This document shows positions 59,341-64,000 of a stretch of 64,000 bases of DNA, one piece after another (the stretch's first letter is position 1; every line of letters starts with the position of its first letter). Location of the stretch: assembly GCA_938084835.1 (NCBI GenBank), contig CALKER010000003.1, positions 124,001 through 188,000 of the forward strand, written 5' to 3'. The DNA is from an uncultured Thermoguttaceae bacterium. GTDB taxonomy: Bacteria; Planctomycetota; Planctomycetia; Pirellulales; Thermoguttaceae. The position numbers were made by a program, and so were the translations under genes. The notes beneath the pieces were generated by a model. The model was not told where the DNA came from. It did not search any database and was given only the letters and a program-made list of their open reading frames with translations.

Positions 59341-60750
59341 TTACCTAGTAACCACAAATTTTACGTTGCGGGTGAACGGGTCGGCGTGATATGAAGCTAC
59401 ATCGGCCGGATCGTCGATCAACTGCCCTCCGATACGGAGGTTCTCAAACGTGATATTCCGCGTGAGGTGGCGTTCGGAATGCCCACTTAGCTCAATTGCC
59501 GCGCGGCCTCTTGCCACCGTAATATTGCGAAATATTATGTCCTCAATGTGTCCCCATTGCGGCTGAGTGGAGTGTTTGTTTTTGAACAACCCCACTCGCA
59601 CCACGCGCTCCGCCTCCTCCACGTAGATATTTTCGAAAACCACGTCGCGCACCCGACAAGCATCCACATTCCACACGCCAAGCGCCGCATCGCGGTTGCC
59701 AGCGCTATTCGGGTTTATGCCGGAGAAAATAATATCGGAGTCACGAAATACGATATTCTCAGTCGTTTCGACCGCAAGCTCCCCGCCCACCACAAAACTC
59801 CGCATCCAGTTTTGCCACATGACGCAATTGGAGACGGTGATGTTCCTCAGGCGTTTGCCCAGCTCGATTTTACCTTTGACCGAAATACCGTCATCGTGGT
59901 TCTTGATGAAACAATTCCGGATGATAACATCCTCCGAGCTGACTGGATTGATGCCGTCGGAATTCATCCGCCAGCTAATTATCTTTACGTTGTCCACACA
60001 AACGGATTGGCAGCCGGCAATAAATATGTTCCAGGCAAAGGCATCTAATAGGATAATCCCCTCGATGTGGAGATCTCGGCAATTTCGCAGCGTGACAAAC
60101 CTTTCCCCAGGGGGAACATCCTGCTTTCGGTATTCGCCGCCATAAAGGATGCCCCGTCCTAAGATTCTCACATTTGTTGCCTTTGTGGACCTCACACGCC
60201 CTTTGACGAAAGCGCCCCCAGCCAAATACAGCGTCTGATCACTTTGTAGTTCAATCACTCCCACTGAATGCACCCCGGGACCAAAAAAGAGGACCCCGGG
60301 AGTACCCGGAAGTGGACGGCTGGCTTCCAACGGATTGGCAAACACAAAAAGCGGCTCATCACAGCTGTCATTGAATAAAACGACATAATTGCCAGGCGCC
60401 GTGAGGACAAACCTCACAGTGCGGCCTTGCACATCGGCTTTAACCCCTCGCCTGAGGGGATGGACACGAGCGCTTGACACCTTGGAGGCGGCGGTAATTT
60501 CCACCGTCACCTGACCCTCAAAGTCGAAATAAACCATTGCTGCAGGAGCGGCGACGTCGCGGTAAAGCCCCGTGGGATTGATTGTGACGGGATACACAAA
60601 CAAAGGGGAATTATTCACGCTAACTTGATATAACTGGGATGGTCGCATCCCAGGTGGGCCAGGATAAAGTACGGTCCTTGCCGCACGTACCGAAGAAGTT
60701 TCTCCGGCCCAAAAGGCAACGCATACAGGCAAGATGAGCAATAATCTCAC
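59341..60750 (-). CDS. Secreted right-handed beta-helix protein, GH28-like
   Basis: The 469 residues begin at a GTG (GGGGG about 9 nt upstream) with a signal peptide ('LLLILPVCVAFWAGETSSVRA'). Residues about 30-150 form an N-terminal beta-rich part. The parallel beta helix holds 'DNVKIISWRMNSDGINPVSSEDVIIRNCFIKNHDDGISVKG', which keeps the N-(T/S)-D and D-D aspartates of polygalacturonases. The G-H-G motif of classical GH28 enzymes is not visible ('SFVVGGELAVE' at that place), so the exact family may be GH28-like or dextranase/GH49-like. It probably cleaves a uronic-acid or glucan polymer outside the cell. Confidence 0.82.
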   Translation of the reverse strand: MRLLLILPVCVAFWAGETSSVRAARTVLYPGPPGMRPSQLYQVSVNNSPLFVYPVTINPTGLYRDVAAPAAMVYFDFEGQVTVEITAASKVSSARVHPLRRGVKADVQGRTVRFVLTAPGNYVVLFNDSCDEPLFVFANPLEASRPLPGTPGVLFFGPGVHSVGVIELQSDQTLYLAGGAFVKGRVRSTKATNVRILGRGILYGGEYRKQDVPPGERFVTLRNCRDLHIEGIILLDAFAWNIFIAGCQSVCVDNVKIISWRMNSDGINPVSSEDVIIRNCFIKNHDDGISVKGKIELGKRLRNITVSNCVMWQNWMRSFVVGGELAVETTENIVFRDSDIIFSGINPNSAGNRDAALGVWNVDACRVRDVVFENIYVEEAERVVRVGLFKNKHSTQPQWGHIEDIIFRNITVARGRAAIELSGHSERHLTRNITFENLRIGGQLIDDPADVASYHADPFTRNVKFVVTR

Positions 60751-61147
60751 GGCAACATACCCCCGTTAAAAATTTTTCCTAATAACCGATGGGATCAGTG
60801 GAACTATTTGTCCTGCCAATTACGAAGGTGTCGATGGTTGACCACGTCTTCTGACTTAAAGGTTCACAGGTAAACAACGTAAACTGCTGGTGATCTTTGG
60901 GATCGAGGGCAATTATAGACGGCCTACGTGTTAAAGGAAGAAACCTGCCATGCCCAGCTGCCCGCTTACAGGCGTGACTGATGTGAATTAATAATCGCCC
61001 CCCTCTCTTCCAGATTAGCCGACAAATCACACCAAAGGCACGCCCAAAGCTCGGCAGCTTCTGGCCGACAGTGGCTATCAAAACATGTTGGGAGAGAGGG
61101 CTGCAAGTCAAGATGAAGAATACGTGCTTCCGAAAAGCTGGTCTTTC
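60751..61147. other. Intergenic region
   Basis: I see no gene in 397 nt between the WYL regulator gene and the GH28-like gene, both on the minus strand. It should carry the GH28-like gene promoter. Confidence 0.45.
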
Positions 61148-62299
61148 TCAAGCATCCTTCAACCAAGCTCGACGAAATTTAGGAGACCTGTCGCCGCCTG
61201 AGTCCCACGGTTCGGTGCGGGGATTTACCCCGGGCACACCTTTTGTCCGCTGGTGATCCGAAACCTCCATGATAGCCTTACCGAACGACTTCCGCGAGTA
61301 TATAGCGTTAAGAGCAGAAGCCTCTTCGGCCAGCTCCTGGCGTAGTTCCTCCGGCTCTAAGACCTCTGCCAACCTGCCGAAGGATAAAATCCAGTGTTTA
61401 ATCTCTTTGGTGGTATTTAATCGGAATTCTGCTATTATGCTGCCACCGGCCTGCAGCAGGAGGCGTTGACTATCGTGCCAACGCTTTTCTTGGACATATC
61501 GGCTAACTTCAGGCGCGAATCGTACACGAACAAGGATATTCCCACTCTCACGGAAGATTCCGAAAGAGCCCGCCAAATGGGCCCTTAGATCAAAATCCGC
61601 GGGTCTGCAGAACCCATCCCGGGAGATCTCCACCTGTTCCATTCGGTCCACCTTCCAGTGCCGAATCTCGTGATGCTTGGTGCTAAAGCCTACCAAATAA
61701 AGTGAGCCGCGATGGAACACTATCCCATATGGGTGGACCCGGTAAGTCTCGGGTTGCTTAGCTCGAAGTGAGGTATAAACGATGTCGACAGCCCGCTGGT
61801 CCTCGATTGCGATCATCAACAAATCGATGAGTTGTGATTTGCCCGTGTAGTCGCTGACTCCTATACTCGTGGGGTAGAAGAAGTGTGCGAATTTCTCCAC
61901 ATACTTGAGGGCCTCGCTGCTTAACATGGCGCGAATTTTCCGAAAAGCCCGTTGGGCGGCTTCCCAAAAAGGCGATCCCGCAATCGGATCCAGAAGACGA
62001 CGCGAAAGATAAAGTGCCAGTGCCTCATCGAACGCGAATCCAAGCCACGACTCCGCCGGAGGCTGATTGAGCACCCACTTTTTCCGCCCATGGGCCTGAC
62101 GAATCTCCTGGAGAGGGAACCCCAATTGCTTGAAAAGGGCAAGATCCCGGCGGACAGTCTTCACACTGGTCTCGAGCTCGCGGGCTATCTCTTGCACAGT
62201 CGCACCCGTCCACCGAGCACTAAGCAATCGCAGCAGAATCCACTGCCGAAGCAAGGGAGCCTGCGACTTGTCGCTGAGGTCTGTTCGGTGTCGTGGCAT
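61148..62299 (-). CDS. WYL-domain transcriptional regulator
   Basis: The 383 residues start at the ATG at 62299. Residues about 10-65 form a winged helix-turn-helix ('QWILLRLLSARWTGATVQEIARELETSVKTVRRDLALFKQLGFPL'), of the HTH_11/DeoR-like type. The WYL domain lies near 145-225 ('RAVDIVYTSLRAKQPETYRVHPYGIVFHRGSLYLVGFSTKHHEIRHWKVDRMEQVEIS'); the motif that gives the family its name reads S-L-Y-L here. A WCX extension follows. WYL domains bind nucleotides or oligonucleotides and regulate diverse genes. It lies upstream of the GH28-like gene on the same strand, with 397 nt between; whether it controls that gene is unknown. Confidence 0.88.
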   Translation of the reverse strand: MPRHRTDLSDKSQAPLLRQWILLRLLSARWTGATVQEIARELETSVKTVRRDLALFKQLGFPLQEIRQAHGRKKWVLNQPPAESWLGFAFDEALALYLSRRLLDPIAGSPFWEAAQRAFRKIRAMLSSEALKYVEKFAHFFYPTSIGVSDYTGKSQLIDLLMIAIEDQRAVDIVYTSLRAKQPETYRVHPYGIVFHRGSLYLVGFSTKHHEIRHWKVDRMEQVEISRDGFCRPADFDLRAHLAGSFGIFRESGNILVRVRFAPEVSRYVQEKRWHDSQRLLLQAGGSIIAEFRLNTTKEIKHWILSFGRLAEVLEPEELRQELAEEASALNAIYSRKSFGKAIMEVSDHQRTKGVPGVNPRTEPWDSGGDRSPKFRRAWLKDA

Positions 62300-62746
62300 G
62301 GCTTTGTGCCCCCTTTTCAACAACTGCAAACAAACAACCAAGACTTGACAGGAAATTCCTTGGCCTTCGCTGATGCCTCCCCCAAAACCTCCACAAAATC
62401 CTTAAACCGCTCTCCCCCAAAATCGGCATCCGTCTTAACTTAGTTAAGTGTCCGTCCGCCAACGCTAGGCGGGTGCACCCTCCGCAGTGATACCTCATAC
62501 GAGGGTCGTCTAGGAACCCGTTCCGACCATCCACTTTCTCTAAGATACCCTCGCCGGCACTATGAAAAAACCTCGATCAACCTACGAAGAGCCACTTAGC
62601 CTCTCAGGTGGGTCAAAACCTGTCCAACCTGTCGGAGCGAGTTGAGACCTGACCAGAGGCTCTTATGTATCTGTGCGACTGAAATTGACTTTCCCGCAAA
62701 TCCGGCGATTTCACCCAAAACCTTTGCTAAACCGAATTACCAGTTG
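62300..62746. other. Intergenic region
   Basis: I see no gene in 447 nt between the lipoprotein gene and the WYL gene (both minus strand). It should contain the WYL gene promoter. Confidence 0.45.
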
Positions 62747-63274
62747 CTAACGGTAAAAATCGATCCACTTAAGGCAAAGACGGCCTTCCCGGCTTTGGAA
62801 GAGCTCGGACGGCAAATCAAACTCCCAAAAGCCTCCTGCCGGTGGCAGTCCCGCGACCTCCCTACCGGCAGAATCATACGCGCGAACTTCCAACCAAAAA
62901 CGATCACCCTCTTGTTGTTCGCCAAGTTTCCCCACCCCAGGTGGAGCCTCCTTTAAACGCACCTGGCGTTCATGGGGGGGATGACTTCGCACACAGGCCT
63001 CGAGAATAACCCCGCCGCTTGAAAGCTGGAGATATTCCAGCCCGCGAAGATACAATCGAACTGTGGCTTTCATCGGCCACCCGTTGGCCGCTTCAAACGC
63101 CGCACTTCCTATCCCCCGCGCTGACCAAATCTCGATCAACAGCCGGTCATTAGAGCCGCTTACGCGTGCAAAATCTCCCTCGCGAGCCAAAATCGGTTTT
63201 ATGGCCGGATCCTCCGGGGGGCATGAGAGCATAAGCGACATCGAAAATGCGCCGAAAACTATGCTCCCAGACAT
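62747..63274 (-). CDS. Putative lipoprotein, 175 residues
   Basis: The N-terminus 'SIVFGAFSMSLMLSC' looks like a short signal peptide with a lipobox-like L-S-C, although the positive N-region is weak. The mature part is rich in beta strands ('DRLLIEIWSARGIGSAAFEAANGWPMKATVRLYLRGLEYLQLSSGGVILEACV') and ends 'REGRLCLKWIDFYR'. This is a family seen in planctomycetes without known function. GAGGG lies 6 nt before the ATG. Confidence 0.75.
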   Translation of the reverse strand: MSGSIVFGAFSMSLMLSCPPEDPAIKPILAREGDFARVSGSNDRLLIEIWSARGIGSAAFEAANGWPMKATVRLYLRGLEYLQLSSGGVILEACVRSHPPHERQVRLKEAPPGVGKLGEQQEGDRFWLEVRAYDSAGREVAGLPPAGGFWEFDLPSELFQSREGRLCLKWIDFYR

Positions 63275-64000
63275 GAAAAGCCCTCAAATTTAGCTCACTT
63301 GCTAGCTTCAGAAATCATCCAAAGGACTCGGAACACTTCACATCTCTACTCGTTTAGGCCCTATCTCCACTCGTCTGATCCCTCGAAGAATTTCTTGTTT
63401 CATCCCTGGAAGAATTTCCACGAGCCAATTCGGCCCCGAAAGTCACCTTCATTGGAACTATTCCGAAACCCCCGCCGGGACAACGTCCCGAAAGGTGCCT
63501 CGGCCGCAAGCCACCACCGCACACCAGATTTCCCCGTCCGTGCCAGGCCCATGTCCCGCCCAGATCGCCTCCAGCTCCAGGGGTGGCTAACACGTCCTCC
63601 AGGCCAATTCTGACCAATCGCATCGGGACCAAATTCGGGCTTAAGGCTGAACCTAGCCACGCAACCGGGAAGGCATCCCGAAACATTCGGCGCCCACCCG
63701 ATACCAAATTAGGAATCACCACGGATAGGTATTTCTAATCCCCCAAATGGTCGGATTCACACCGCGGCAGCGAGTAGCTTTCGGGGCCAGCACCGTGCTT
63801 ATTGTCGCCATCAGCCTAAGCCACCCAACCGGGCTTTCGACGGCTTATAAGCCTCTTTTTTCAAATTTCCTATTCAAACCAACAATTTGAGATGTCGACT
63901 TTGCAAACGCTATCACGGAGTGCTCAACTCGCACCGAATGCTTTCACCAAGAGTGCCACGAAAGTTCTGCAGGTTTTATAAGCGTTCGGGCGACGGAAAA
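63275..64000. other. Non-coding end of window
   Basis: I see no convincing gene. The Gly/Arg-rich minus-strand open frame at 63354-63722 has no family character; it contains a short duplicated segment near its C-terminal end. Confidence 0.45.

Noticed and set aside
63354-63722. Gly/Arg-rich minus-strand ORF
   Set aside because: Composition and lack of a ribosome-binding site suggest a chance open frame.

Overview
The window looks like chromosomal DNA of a planctomycete, most likely of the order Pirellulales. The evidence is family content: a DUF1559 protein with a type IV pilin-like N-terminus followed by a small lipoprotein, a DUF6666-type outer-membrane protein, a secreted arylsulfatase, DUF4832 and DUF4091 glycosidase-like proteins, Tat-exported xylose-isomerase-like epimerases, and an orphan FlgI-like protein. 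Genes occupy only about two thirds of the sequence, which is low for a bacterium. Genus and species cannot be told from the sequence alone. I see no integrase, insertion sequence, phage module, cas gene or rRNA operon.

Layout. 0.7-6.9 kb: an orphan FlgI-like protein (+), then on the minus strand a DUF4832 protein, a polysaccharide-deacetylase/FG-GAP protein and a two-zinc-ribbon protein. 7.3-16.7 kb: a minus-strand block holding purQ, a Tat-exported TIM-barrel epimerase, a DUF4091 protein, purL, tyrA (overlapping purL by 17 nt) and a CYTH protein. 17.2-24.8 kb: an MFS transporter, a large-subunit acetolactate synthase, several small unknowns, a DUF151 bifunctional-nuclease-family protein and a stand-alone acyl-carrier-protein-like ORF. 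26.5-33.5 kb: a UroD-like protein, a Na+/Ca2+ exchanger, a DUF4254 protein, a second Tat epimerase and GlgX. 34.9-38.1 kb: a DUF6666-like protein and an SH3-domain protein, convergent. 38.1-41.2 kb: a mostly empty stretch with tRNA-Lys(UUU) and a CAU-anticodon tRNA. 41.2-50.6 kb: a CBM plus clan-A glycosidase, a Nudix hydrolase, csrA, the DUF1559 protein and lipoprotein, a sulfatase and a cupin. 50.9-58.2 kb: a PMT/ArnT-type glycosyltransferase, a 1.1-kilo-residue AsmA-like protein and infC. 59.3-63.3 kb: a GH28-like beta-helix protein, a WYL regulator and a lipoprotein.

How the genes fit together. Secreted or exported carbohydrate-acting proteins recur across the window (DUF4832, deacetylase, DUF4091, two epimerases, clan-A GH with CBM, sulfatase, GH28). 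They are scattered singly between housekeeping genes (purQ, purL, tyrA, ilvB, infC, tRNAs, csrA) rather than gathered in a SusCD-type locus. This suggests a heterotroph that attacks complex, partly sulfated or pectin-like polysaccharides.

The most useful observations are: infC apparently starts at AUC behind a perfect Shine-Dalgarno; the purL product carries what look like two tandem PurS-like halves and uses a separate PurQ; csrA has a perfect palindrome where its ribosome-binding site should be, with two GGA motifs just upstream; and a 28-nt hairpin-bearing repeat occurs twice with 33 nt between copies, giving CRISPR-like spacing without cas genes. I did not find a convincing new multi-gene system.
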